DNA from: CAYMUN01 sp964440265
GTDB taxonomy: Bacteria > Patescibacteriota > Saccharimonadia > Saccharimonadales > UBA4665
Assembly: GCA_964440265.1 (NCBI GenBank)
Contig: CAYTRU010000019.1
Location: 1 to 17,654, forward strand
Length of the DNA: 17,654 nucleotides
Reading direction: 5' to 3'
The notes beneath the pieces are model-generated. The model was given only the letters and a program-made list of their open reading frames with translations, made no database searches and was not told where the DNA came from. This document shows, one piece after another, positions 1 through 8,082 of the stretch (its first letter is position 1; every line of letters begins with the position of its first letter). The translations under genes and the position numbers were made by a program.

Positions 1-461
1 GCAGCGATTTGACTGGTGAGCGGGGCGTTTTGATGGGTGCTATCGCTGGCTTAATGGAAGCGCAGTATGATTTGCTGAGGCGACACGGTCACTCGCCCTC
101 AGAGGCATTCAATGAAACTGTTGAGGAAGCTACCCAAAGCCTGATTCCGCTGATTGGCGAACAGGGTATGGATTGGATGTTTGCCAACTGTTCAACTACC
201 GCCCAGCGCGGTGCGCTGGATTGGAAAGGCAAGTTTCGCGATGCAGTGGCTCCGGTTTTTGACGATTTATACGAGAGTGTCGCCAGCGGCAAAGAAGCTG
301 CCCGCACGATTACCAAAAACAGCGAACCCGATTACCGTGAAAAACTACAAGCTGAGCTAGACACAATTAGCCAAAGTGAAATGTGGCAAGCTGGTAAAAC
401 CGTCCGCAGTTTGCGTCCTGAACGACAAAAGCCAGTACCACAAAAGGAAGACGTGGCCTGA
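1..461 (+). CDS. ilvC: Ketol-acid reductoisomerase, C-terminal part (cut by window start)
   Basis: KARI isomerises and reduces 2-acetolactate (or 2-aceto-2-hydroxybutyrate) with NAD(P)H, the second common step to valine, leucine and isoleucine. Only the last 152 residues are here, with codons in frame from position 3; the Rossmann domain lies upstream of the window. All four Mg2+ ligands of the helical domain are visible: Asp2 and Glu6 of the fragment (SDLTGERG) and Glu38 and Glu42 (NETVEE), with the family spacing. The substrate-site segment NCSTTAQRG follows. From memory, the wording is that of Bacteroidota KARI and fungal mitochondrial Ilv5 (AQY..LR..GHSPSEAFNETVEEATQSL, ..PDYREKL..EL), not of the E. 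coli or common short bacterial forms. It ends TGA at 459-461, two bases before ilvD. The acetolactate synthase genes may lie further upstream, but this cannot be seen. Confidence 0.96.
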   Translation, partial: SDLTGERGVLMGAIAGLMEAQYDLLRRHGHSPSEAFNETVEEATQSLIPLIGEQGMDWMFANCSTTAQRGALDWKGKFRDAVAPVFDDLYESVASGKEAARTITKNSEPDYREKLQAELDTISQSEMWQAGKTVRSLRPERQKPVPQKEDVA

Positions 462-463
462 GC

Positions 464-2266
464 ATGGATAGCTGCCAGAATTGTCAGTGCGAGGGAGACC
501 ATGGCAGCCATAAGCAGGCTGAATTTGTCTCGGCCAATCCTGGTCGCGATGTGCAACGAGTCGGGACAGCGCGGTTTTTAGGGCAAGATCCAGCCAACAT
601 TCACCACCCAGTTTGGGCAGTTACTGGTAGTCTGGGGGACAGCCAGTGCTATTTAGGAGTGACGCAAAAAGTCCGGGCCGTGCAGGCTGCTTTAGCGGCA
701 CGAATTCGGCAGCATGACTTACCGGTCCGGTTAATTCATCCGGCATACACTATCGGTGTATCTGATGGCCAGCTGAACGGTACGGAACAGATGCGGTTTT
801 CGCTAATCGGTCGTGAAGTCACCCACGACGGTATCAGTCTCCATCTCAGCGCCAGTGATGTCAAAGGTTGTATCTCTGTAGTAGCCTGCGATAAGCCACC
901 GGTCGGTACCCTGGCTGCAATGCTAGAGCACAACCAGCCAGCTGTTATCTACTCCGACGGCTCGATTCACCCTGGTACCGATCCGCTGACAGGTGAACAG
1001 ATAGATATCGTCAGTGCCTTCCAGGTGGCTGGCGAGTCAGATCAGGCCAAGAAAAATCGAGTGGCTTTGCATGCTTGCTGTGGGCAGGGGAGTTGTGGCG
1101 GTATGTTTACCTATAACACCATGCAATCGTTCATCGCTGTCGTAGGTATGGAACCACTGGATATGGTTGCTCCGGCCTCGGATGACGAACGGCGCTTACA
1201 GGAATTTCCCGACCGGCTGATCGACTGTGTACTAACTATGACTGAGCGGCATATCAAACCTCGCGACATCGTCACAGCGGCATCATTAAAAAATGCCCTT
1301 ACCGTAGCCATCGCACTTGGCGGTTCGACAAATGTGGTGCTGCATAGTGTGGAGATTGCCCGGGCTGCCGGTCTTGATTTGTGGCAGGATGTTATTAGTC
1401 AACAAGCATTCAATGATTTGTCGAAGCATGTACCGGTATTAATTAATGCTCGGCCCTTTGGCAAGTATTCGATGGTCGATCTGGATGCAAAAGGTGGCTT
1501 ACAGGTAGTCGTCAAAGAACTGCTGGAGGCTGGGTTGTTGGATGGCAGCTGCCTAACCTGCACAGGTGAGACTTTAGCTGAGCAGCTAACTCGTTTGAAG
1601 CCGCCGCAGCCGGATCACGAGGTCTTTTACTCGGTGGCAAAGCCGTTTAAAAAGACTGGTGGCCTACGCTTGCTACAGGGTAATTTAGCCCCACAGGGTG
1701 GTGCAGTTATCAAGATAGCCGGCGTAGAAGGAGGACTGGAGAACAATGTCTTTACTGGATCGGCCCGGGTCTTTAACGGCGAACAGAGCTTGATTGATGC
1801 TCTCCAAAACACCCCCGATATCTTTGCCGATCGAGACATGGTGGTTATCCGCTATCTTGGTCCGCGTGGTGGTCCCGGCATGCCAGAATTACTCGATCCG
1901 ACGTCTCGAATTACGGCGCTATGCCGCGAGAAAAACATCGTAATCGCACTGATGACCGATGGCCGGTTTTCCGGCGGGTCTGTTGGTCTGGTCATTGGTC
2001 ATGTCGGTCCGGAAGCCTATTTGGGTGGTCCGATAGCCTTAGTAGAAGACGGCGATACTATTATTGTCGATATCACGAAAAATAGCCTGGACTGTGTACA
2101 GTTAGCCGATCCAAAGGTACAGGCCAAGCGCCAAAAAGTTTGGCAGGCAGCTGTACAAAAACACGATGGTTTGCACCCCGCAGCTCCACAGGTAACAAAT
2201 CGTCTGCTGTCACGCATGCGGGCTGTTGCTCGCCCAGCACTGGAAGGAGCGGGGATGGCCGTATGA
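464..2266 (+). CDS. ilvD: Dihydroxy-acid dehydratase
   Basis: IlvD dehydrates 2,3-dihydroxy-isovalerate and 2,3-dihydroxy-3-methylvalerate to the 2-keto acids; it is an Fe-S enzyme of the IlvD/Edd family. The protein has 600 residues. Visible motifs are SDG..NGTEQMR.SLIGRE (100-118), ACDK (141-144, with a cluster Cys and the active-site Lys), CGQGSCGGM.TYNTM (206-220, second cluster Cys), ALGGSTN, RGGPGMPE, and TDGRFSGGSVGL..GH..PEA.LGGPIALVEDGD near the C-terminus. The usual NEI.PCN first-cysteine motif is replaced by GDSQCYLG; Cys62 is the best candidate for the first cluster ligand. The N-terminus carries a Cys-rich extension (CQNCQC, then Asp-His-Gly-Ser-His). An AGGAAG lies at 445-450, about 13 bases before the ATG. 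The stop overlaps the leuA start as ATGA. A sugar-acid dehydratase of the same family is possible, but the neighbours strongly favour IlvD. Confidence 0.93.
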   Translation: MDSCQNCQCEGDHGSHKQAEFVSANPGRDVQRVGTARFLGQDPANIHHPVWAVTGSLGDSQCYLGVTQKVRAVQAALAARIRQHDLPVRLIHPAYTIGVSDGQLNGTEQMRFSLIGREVTHDGISLHLSASDVKGCISVVACDKPPVGTLAAMLEHNQPAVIYSDGSIHPGTDPLTGEQIDIVSAFQVAGESDQAKKNRVALHACCGQGSCGGMFTYNTMQSFIAVVGMEPLDMVAPASDDERRLQEFPDRLIDCVLTMTERHIKPRDIVTAASLKNALTVAIALGGSTNVVLHSVEIARAAGLDLWQDVISQQAFNDLSKHVPVLINARPFGKYSMVDLDAKGGLQVVVKELLEAGLLDGSCLTCTGETLAEQLTRLKPPQPDHEVFYSVAKPFKKTGGLRLLQGNLAPQGGAVIKIAGVEGGLENNVFTGSARVFNGEQSLIDALQNTPDIFADRDMVVIRYLGPRGGPGMPELLDPTSRITALCREKNIVIALMTDGRFSGGSVGLVIGHVGPEAYLGGPIALVEDGDTIIVDITKNSLDCVQLADPKVQAKRQKVWQAAVQKHDGLHPAAPQVTNRLLSRMRAVARPALEGAGMAV

Positions 2267-3759
2267 AACAGCAGCAAATTATGATTTTTGACACGACGCT
2301 ACGCGACGGCGAACAGGCACCAGGCTGCCAGCTCAACACCGTCGAGAAAATCGAGATTGCCCGGATGCTCGAAGCTCTGGGTGTCGACGTCATCGAGGCT
2401 GGCTTCCCCATTTCCAGTCCTGGTGATTTTCAGTCAGTAGTGGAAGTTTCCAAAGCTGTCACTCGGCCGGTTATTTGTGCACTAACCCGGGCGGTGCCCA
2501 AGGACATTGATGCTGCCGTGGAGGCTCTCAAATTTGCCAAACACCGTCGTATTCATACCGGCATCGGCAGTTCCGACATCCATATCCAGCATAAATTTAA
2601 ATCTACTCGGGAGAAAATTTTGGAGCAGGGTGTAGCTGCTGTACAGTATGCCCGAAAATTTGTCGAAGAGGTTGAGTTCTATGCTGAAGATGCCGGACGC
2701 GCCGATAACGCTTTCCTAGCCCAGATGATTGAAGCGGTTATCACCGCCGGTGCTAGTTTTGTAAACATTCCCGACACGACTGGTTACTGCTTGCCTGATG
2801 AATTTGGTGCCAAGATCCGCTATCTTTGCGAGCATGTCAGTAACATTGATAAAGCCATCATTTCAGTGCACTGTCATAACGACTTAGGCATGGCGACAGC
2901 CAACACCATAGCTGGTATTCAAAATGGTGCCCGACAAGTCCAAGTTACCATGAACGGTATTGGCGAACGGGCCGGTAATACTTCACTGGAAGAAGTCGGT
3001 ATGATTCTAAAAACTCGTGCTGATCTGAATGCTGTAACTAATCTCGACACTACCCAAATTTACCCTACTAGTCGGCTTGTCTCACGCTTGATGCGGATGC
3101 CTGTGCAGGCCAACAAGGCTATTGTTGGGCGCAACGCTTTTGCGCATTCGTCCGGCATTCACCAAAACGGTATTCTGAAAAATCGGCTGACCTATGAAAT
3201 TATTAGACCAGAAGATGTCGGTATCAAAGATTCTGCATTAGCGTTAACAGCGCGTAGCGGCCGGGCGGCCTTAAAGCATCATTTAGAGCGTCTAGAGTAT
3301 GTGGTTTCCAGTGAACAGCTGGATGAGGTTTATCAAAAGTTCCTGGCACTGGCTGACAAGAAAAAGGATGTCGTGGACGATGACTTGCGTATCTTGATGG
3401 GTGATCAGGCTCAGGAGGCTGATTTGCGCTTAGAGTCGCTAGAGATAATTACTGGTACCACCAGTACACCAAAAGCTACCGTCACTTTACAGACCGGCCA
3501 GAAAACAGCAGTCACAGTTACCAAAGAAGGTGACGGTCCTGTAGATGCAGCCTATAAGGCCATAAACACCATTGCCAAAAAGCAGATCCAATTGGAAGAG
3601 TACCTCGTCCAGGCAGTAACTGGCGGTAGCGATGATACCGGCAAGGTGCATGTCGAGATTAGCTATGATGATCAGGTTTATCATGGCTTCGGAGCCGACA
3701 CTGATATCATAGTCGCCTCAGTAAAAGCGTATCTGGACGCTTTAAACAAAGCAGGATAA
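2263..3759 (+). CDS. leuA: 2-isopropylmalate synthase
   Basis: LeuA condenses 2-ketoisovalerate with acetyl-CoA, the committed step to leucine. I chose the ATG at 2263 because it forms an ATGA overlap with the ilvD stop, has AAGGAG at 2244-2249 and gives the usual start just before DTTLRDGEQ (residues 10-18); the longer open frame from 2140 only runs inside ilvD. The protein is 498 residues. It shows the catalytic/metal motifs DTTLRDGEQ, SVHCHNDLG (201-209, metal-binding His203 and His205) and NGIGERAGNTSLEE (231-244), then HSSGIHQNG (295-303). The C-terminal region (about 385-498) is the LeuA regulatory/dimerisation domain, so feedback inhibition by leucine is likely. The catalytic domain reads like Bacteroidota LeuA (CQLNTVEKI..A, IEAGFP.SSPGDF.SV.E.SKAV). 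It ends TAA, five bases before the next gene. Confidence 0.97.
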   Translation: MKQQQIMIFDTTLRDGEQAPGCQLNTVEKIEIARMLEALGVDVIEAGFPISSPGDFQSVVEVSKAVTRPVICALTRAVPKDIDAAVEALKFAKHRRIHTGIGSSDIHIQHKFKSTREKILEQGVAAVQYARKFVEEVEFYAEDAGRADNAFLAQMIEAVITAGASFVNIPDTTGYCLPDEFGAKIRYLCEHVSNIDKAIISVHCHNDLGMATANTIAGIQNGARQVQVTMNGIGERAGNTSLEEVGMILKTRADLNAVTNLDTTQIYPTSRLVSRLMRMPVQANKAIVGRNAFAHSSGIHQNGILKNRLTYEIIRPEDVGIKDSALALTARSGRAALKHHLERLEYVVSSEQLDEVYQKFLALADKKKDVVDDDLRILMGDQAQEADLRLESLEIITGTTSTPKATVTLQTGQKTAVTVTKEGDGPVDAAYKAINTIAKKQIQLEEYLVQAVTGGSDDTGKVHVEISYDDQVYHGFGADTDIIVASVKAYLDALNKAG

Positions 3760-3764
3760 AACTA

Positions 3765-4232
3765 ATGAAGAAAAACTATATCGCCGCTGAAGGAACACCA
3801 GGCCGAACCATTATTGCTCGGCTCAAACCAGGGCAGGATATAGTAGTAGGTATCACCCAAATTCTGACTGATAAGAATATCAAAGCTGGCTATATGCCGG
3901 TTATTGCAGGCGGCTTTAAACAACTCCGACTTATTTCCATGAAACCGGGTGAGTCGGCTGACTCACCAGTCCAAATCGAAAGGGACTATACCGAACCCAT
4001 GGAATATTTTGGCGTTGGGACGATTGCCCAGCATAATGGTCAGCCATCATTACACGTGCACCTGAGTGCCGGGCGAACCGAAAATAAAAGCCTAACTGGA
4101 CACCTGGTGTCTGGCGAAATAGTACTAGTAACCGAGGTCGTTATTGTAGAGATCAACGGGGTTAACCTGATACGCCGGGAAGACCCCGAAATTTTTAATC
4201 TGCCACTTTTGGATATCGCTGATGAACGCTAA
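3765..4232 (+). CDS. PPC/DUF296-domain protein (COG1661-like) inside the leu operon
   Basis: This 155-residue protein matches the stand-alone prokaryotic PPC (plants and prokaryotes conserved, DUF296) fold, once annotated as DNA-binding with a PD1-like motif. The pattern includes RLKPGQDIVVGI (19-30), then the HxH motif SLHVHLSAGR (95-104; His97, His99), TGHL (111-114; His113) and EVVIVEI (124-130). The three histidines are the conserved, probably metal-binding, set of the family. There is no signal peptide or membrane segment. It starts five bases after leuA and overlaps leuC by 11 bases, so it is clearly co-expressed with leucine synthesis. The biochemical role of prokaryotic PPC proteins is not firmly known. 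A regulator of the operon, or a protein binding a pathway metabolite, are both possible; nothing in the sequence decides between them. Confidence 0.85.
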   Translation: MKKNYIAAEGTPGRTIIARLKPGQDIVVGITQILTDKNIKAGYMPVIAGGFKQLRLISMKPGESADSPVQIERDYTEPMEYFGVGTIAQHNGQPSLHVHLSAGRTENKSLTGHLVSGEIVLVTEVVIVEINGVNLIRREDPEIFNLPLLDIADER

Positions 4233-5637
4233 GCCGAAAACATTATTTGAAAAGATTTGGGACAAACACGTTGTGTATGAAGAGGAGGGCTACCCGGCCG
4301 TCCTGTATATTGATGCTCACTTGATTCATGAGGTCACCACGCCCCAAGCATTTGACGGTTTACGGGCTCGGGATTTGCCGGTCTTTCGCACTGAGCGTAC
4401 TTGGGCCACGATGGATCATAACGTGCCGACCAAGGACCAGGACAAGCCCATTCAGGAACCGCTGTCACGGAAGCAAGTAGAGCTATTGGCTAAAAACTGC
4501 GAGGACTTCGGTGTTCGTTTGTACGGCTTAGGCCATCCGTTTCAGGGAATTGTGCATATCATTGGCCCAGAGCTTGGTATCACCAAGCCAGGTATGACTA
4601 TTGTTTGCGGCGACAGTCACACTTCGACACACGGAGCGTTTGGTAACATTGCTTTCGGCATTGGCAGTAGCGAGGTTGAGCAAGTCCTGGCTACCCAAAC
4701 CATCTTGCAGTACAAGCCCAAGACCATGAATATTCACATCGATGGTAAGTTAGGGAAGGGTGTTTCATCGAAAGATATAATTCTGTACATAATTGCTCAG
4801 ATCACAGCTTCTGGCGGTACTGGGTACTTCGTGGAATATTCCGGCAGTGCTATCGAGGCGTTGTCCATGGAAGCGCGGATGACTATCTGTAATATGAGTA
4901 TTGAAATGGGTGCCCGTGGCGGCTTGATTGCGCCCGACGACACCACTTTTACTTACATGCAAGGTCGTACATTTGCACCTAAGGGCAAGGCATGGGACAA
5001 GGCCATGGCCTATTGGAAGACGCTTAAGGCCGACAAGGGTGCGAAGTATGACCAGGAGCTACACATCAAAGCCGAGGACATCAGCCCAATGATCACCTAC
5101 GGTACTAATCCGGGCATGGGCATGGGTATCACTGACTCCATCCCCGAGGAAAGCAGCTTTGACATCGGCAGTCAGCGCGATAATTTTCGCGCCTCGATGG
5201 AGTATATGGGTCTGATCGAAAACGAGGGTAAACCATTGCTTGGCCATCCTGTTGACTACGTTTTCTTGGGTAGTTGTACTAATTCGCGTATCGAGGATTA
5301 TCGTAAGATCGCCGATATCGTGAAGGGCAAAAAACGGCCAGATAATATCCATGTTTTCGTAGTGCCTGGCTCGGCGCAAGTATCTGAACAGCTCAAAGTC
5401 GAAGGCCTAGATAAAATCTTTCTAGCGGCCGGTTTCGATCTGCGCGGCGCTGGCTGCTCGGCTTGCCTGGGCATGAACGACGATAAAATTCCGGCCGGTA
5501 AGTACTGCATATCCACCTCGAACCGCAATTTCCAGGGCCGCCAAGGGCCCGGTGCTCGTACCTTCCTAGCTAGCCCTATCACTGCGGCTGCGGCTGCCAT
5601 CACGGGACGGGTAAGTGATGTACGGGAGTTCCTATGA
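4222..5637 (+). CDS. leuC: 3-isopropylmalate dehydratase large subunit
   Basis: LeuC is the Fe-S subunit that, with LeuD, isomerises 2-isopropylmalate to 3-isopropylmalate. The protein has 471 residues, normal for bacterial LeuC. The [4Fe-4S] ligands are visible: Cys352 in FLGSCTNSR and Cys412 and Cys415 in GCSACLG. VCGDSHTSTHGAFG..AFGIG.SEVE (128-153) and TSNRNFQGRQG (432-442) complete the aconitase-type active site. The start (TLFEKIWDKHVV) resembles Bacteroidota LeuC. The ATG at 4222 overlaps the end of the PPC gene by 11 bases, and only a weak GGA is seen ahead of it, so translation probably depends on coupling. The stop overlaps the leuD start as ATGA. Confidence 0.97.
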   Translation: MNAKPKTLFEKIWDKHVVYEEEGYPAVLYIDAHLIHEVTTPQAFDGLRARDLPVFRTERTWATMDHNVPTKDQDKPIQEPLSRKQVELLAKNCEDFGVRLYGLGHPFQGIVHIIGPELGITKPGMTIVCGDSHTSTHGAFGNIAFGIGSSEVEQVLATQTILQYKPKTMNIHIDGKLGKGVSSKDIILYIIAQITASGGTGYFVEYSGSAIEALSMEARMTICNMSIEMGARGGLIAPDDTTFTYMQGRTFAPKGKAWDKAMAYWKTLKADKGAKYDQELHIKAEDISPMITYGTNPGMGMGITDSIPEESSFDIGSQRDNFRASMEYMGLIENEGKPLLGHPVDYVFLGSCTNSRIEDYRKIADIVKGKKRPDNIHVFVVPGSAQVSEQLKVEGLDKIFLAAGFDLRGAGCSACLGMNDDKIPAGKYCISTSNRNFQGRQGPGARTFLASPITAAAAAITGRVSDVREFL

Positions 5638-6260
5638 TACACATGAAAACTACGAAGAAAAAATTTACGAAAGTCGTGTCGACGGTCATTCCTTTGGACA
5701 AGGAGAATGTCGATACCGACCAAATTCTGCCAGCCCGTTTCTTAAAAGCCACTACTCGCGAAAGCTTCGCGGAAAATCTGTTTCGTGACTGGCGTTTTGA
5801 TCTCGAGGGCAAACCCTACCAGCATTTTATCTTGAATCATCCTGATTACCGGGGCGAGATCTTGATCGCCGGCCGTAACTTTGGCTCTGGCTCTAGCCGC
5901 GAACATGCCGCTTGGGCGCTGGCCGACTACGGCTTTCGTGTCGTAGTTTCCAGCTTTTTTGCCGACATTTTTAAAAATAATGCCCTGAACAATAGCCTCT
6001 TGCCCGTACAAGTCAGTGAACCCTTTCTGCGCCAACTGTTTGACCTTGTCCACGCCGACCATCGCACGATCGTAGAAGTTGACCTAGCAACTCAAACTAT
6101 TAGTGTGCCAACTGCAGGTATCGCTGAAGGTTTTGATATCAATGCTTACAAAAAAATCTGCATTATGAATGGCTACGACGATATCGACTATCTAGTTAGT
6201 ATGCAGGCCAAAACCGAAGCCTTTGAGCAGACGCGGACGGACGACTACTCACTAGTATGA
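5634..6260 (+). CDS. leuD: 3-isopropylmalate dehydratase small subunit
   Basis: LeuD is the swivel subunit that completes the LeuCD isomerase active site. The protein has 208 residues. NVDTDQILPARFLK (25-38), GRNFGSGSSREHAAWAL (80-96) and SFFADIFKNNALNN (107-120) are diagnostic, and the NAYKK..I.NG.DDIDYL tail is that of the Bacteroidota-type long LeuD. I prefer the ATG at 5634 over the in-frame ATG at 5643: it gives the ATGA overlap with leuC and has GGGAG at 5624-5628 at a spacing of five bases. Its own stop overlaps leuB as ATGA. Confidence 0.96.
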   Translation: MIHMKTTKKKFTKVVSTVIPLDKENVDTDQILPARFLKATTRESFAENLFRDWRFDLEGKPYQHFILNHPDYRGEILIAGRNFGSGSSREHAAWALADYGFRVVVSSFFADIFKNNALNNSLLPVQVSEPFLRQLFDLVHADHRTIVEVDLATQTISVPTAGIAEGFDINAYKKICIMNGYDDIDYLVSMQAKTEAFEQTRTDDYSLV

Positions 6261-7315
6261 AGAAGAAAATTGCAATCTTGCCTGGTGATGGTATTGGCCC
6301 CGAGGTTACTAACGAGGCTGTAGCCATGCTGCGTCAGATTGCTGAGCGGTATAGTCATAGCTTTACTTTTATCGAGGGCCTAATCGGCGCCGCCGCCATT
6401 GATCAAACCGGTGACCCTTTCCCGGCGGCGACCAAGGAACTTTGCCAGGCATCAGATGCCATCCTGTTCGGTGCCATCGGCGACCCGAAGTACGACAATG
6501 ACCCAACCGCCAAAGTCCGGCCCGAGCAAGGCTTGCTCGCGATGCGTCAGGCACTTGGCCTGTACGCCAATGTGCGACCAATCGCCCAACTCAAAGGTTT
6601 ATCTGGACAGTCGCCACTACTGCCTGAAATCATCAAAGGGGTTGACTTTGTGGTAGTGCGAGAACTTATCGGCGGTGCCTATTTTGGCAAACGCGGCCGT
6701 AACCCAGCCGGTACTGCCGCCTTTGACACCATCGAATACTCTGTCGATGAAATACAGCGGGTGGCGGCCTTTGCCTTTGAACTAGCTCAGCAGCGTCGTG
6801 GCAAATTGACTGTCGTCGACAAAGCTAACGTACTGGAAACATCTCGGCTATGGCGCGAAACAGTACAAAGCATGCAATCTGAGTATGCGGATGTTGAGGT
6901 TGACTATATGTTTGTCGATAACGCGGCTATGCAACTTATCCGTAATCCTAGGATATTTGACGTGCTGGTAACGGAAAACATGTTCGGTGATATCTTGACA
7001 GACGAAGCTTCGGTCATCGTCGGCAGTTTGGGCTTGCTGCCTTCGGCTTCACTTGGCGGCCAGGTTGCTCTCTATGAGCCCATTCATGGCTCCTATCCTC
7101 AGGCAACCGGCAAGGGAATTGCCAACCCGATCGGTAGCATCCTCTCGGCCGCCATGCTGCTTGACTACAGTTTTGGTTTACAGAGAGAAAGCCAGGCTAT
7201 CTATCAGGCAGTTGAACAAGTTTTGGCAGAAGGTTTTGGGACTGAAGATCTTAAAGCACCACAGATTATTTCTACCGCTGAACTAGGCCAGAAGATAATT
7301 AATGCACTACGCTAA
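6257..7315 (+). CDS. leuB: 3-isopropylmalate dehydrogenase
   Basis: LeuB oxidatively decarboxylates 3-isopropylmalate to 2-ketoisocaproate with NAD+, the last step before transamination to leucine. The protein has 352 residues. Seen: LPGDGIGPEV (8-17), the substrate-binding RPEQGLLAMR loop (88-97), VRELIGGAYFG (134-144; Tyr142), VDKANVLETSRLWR (187-200; catalytic Lys189), FVDNAAMQL (Asp221) and TENMFGDILTDEAS (239-252; metal-binding Asp245 and Asp249). EPIHGSYPQA in place of the more common EPIHGSAPDIAG is the Bacteroidota wording. It starts in an ATGA overlap with leuD and ends TAA 11 bases before the next gene. Confidence 0.97.
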   Translation: MKKKIAILPGDGIGPEVTNEAVAMLRQIAERYSHSFTFIEGLIGAAAIDQTGDPFPAATKELCQASDAILFGAIGDPKYDNDPTAKVRPEQGLLAMRQALGLYANVRPIAQLKGLSGQSPLLPEIIKGVDFVVVRELIGGAYFGKRGRNPAGTAAFDTIEYSVDEIQRVAAFAFELAQQRRGKLTVVDKANVLETSRLWRETVQSMQSEYADVEVDYMFVDNAAMQLIRNPRIFDVLVTENMFGDILTDEASVIVGSLGLLPSASLGGQVALYEPIHGSYPQATGKGIANPIGSILSAAMLLDYSFGLQRESQAIYQAVEQVLAEGFGTEDLKAPQIISTAELGQKIINALR

Positions 7316-7326
7316 GGAGGCACGAA

Positions 7327-8082
7327 GTGAGTAAAACCATCCATTGGACCGATAATACCGATGAAATAATAGCAGTTGCTAGTGACGCGCTTCTAGCCAG
7401 TGGCCAAGTGGTCGTGACGCCTACCAAGGTCGGCTACATTATTGCCACTAGCGATAGTGCTGGGCTGGAGCGTAAATTTGAACTCAAAAACCGTGCCAAA
7501 CGTAAACCAGCTGTTGTCTTATGCGCTTCTATAGAGCAACTACAAGAGCTGGCGCAGACGGACGCTGCCATAGACGAGCTGTACAAACGTTGTTATCGGC
7601 AAGATAGTTTACTAGGCTGCATCCTACCCTGGCGACCGACTGCCATTAAAGATTATGTTAGTCCGGACGCTGCCGCTATGATCCATGACACACGCCAGAC
7701 TAGCTGCTTCGTTATCCGCTACGGCGAACTATCCGAAAAGATCGCCCGGAACTTATGGGAAAAAGATCGCCGTCTGGTCTTTGCCTCGTCGGCGAACCCT
7801 TCAGGCCAGGGCAATCGCGGCCAACTGACCGGTGTCGGTACGCGCATATTTGAGGGCGCTGATCTGCTAATTGAGGCTGATGCATATGTCAAAAACCAGC
7901 AGCCAGATAAAGACACCGATACTCGCTACGAACAGGGCGTCATGGTGTCGATGGTTGATGAGAGCGGTGCTCTTACTAAGTTGCCCACTGTTATTCGCAA
8001 AGGTTTGGGCCTGGACTACATCATGCACGAACTCAGCGAACTCTACGATAATTTCGACTACCGGCACGGTCAGTATTACTAG
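7327..8082 (+). CDS. Sua5/YciO/YrdC/YwlC-family protein
   Basis: This 251-residue protein belongs to the YrdC fold family, whose best-known members make threonylcarbamoyl-AMP from threonine, bicarbonate and ATP for tRNA t6A synthesis. Family marks are GQVVVTPTKVGYII (26-39, the PT loop), ELKNR (52-56, the KxR nucleotide motif) and SSANPSG (154-160). The usual WPGP.T segment appears only as LLGCILPWRP, and the C-terminus (from about 225) is longer than in plain TsaC/YrdC. The start is GTG at 7327, with a near-perfect AAGGAGG at 7314-7320 overlapping the leuB stop. It is therefore the last gene of the leu operon. Whether it is the genome's t6A enzyme or a YciO-like paralogue with another job cannot be told here. 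Its TAG stop overlaps the stop of the convergent sufU. Confidence 0.85.
   Translation: MSKTIHWTDNTDEIIAVASDALLASGQVVVTPTKVGYIIATSDSAGLERKFELKNRAKRKPAVVLCASIEQLQELAQTDAAIDELYKRCYRQDSLLGCILPWRPTAIKDYVSPDAAAMIHDTRQTSCFVIRYGELSEKIARNLWEKDRRLVFASSANPSGQGNRGQLTGVGTRIFEGADLLIEADAYVKNQQPDKDTDTRYEQGVMVSMVDESGALTKLPTVIRKGLGLDYIMHELSELYDNFDYRHGQYY

Noticed and set aside
2140..2262. Longer leuA frame beginning inside ilvD
   Set aside because: The extra 41 codons lie wholly inside the well-conserved end of ilvD, while the ATG at 2263 has AAGGAG upstream, an ATGA overlap and the normal LeuA N-terminus.
464..2266. Phosphogluconate or other sugar-acid dehydratase instead of IlvD
   Set aside because: The family motifs allow it, but the position between ilvC and leuA makes dihydroxy-acid dehydratase much more likely.
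5298..5812. Minus-strand open frames across the leuC-leuD junction
   Set aside because: They are antisense to conserved LeuC and LeuD sequence and have no family features.
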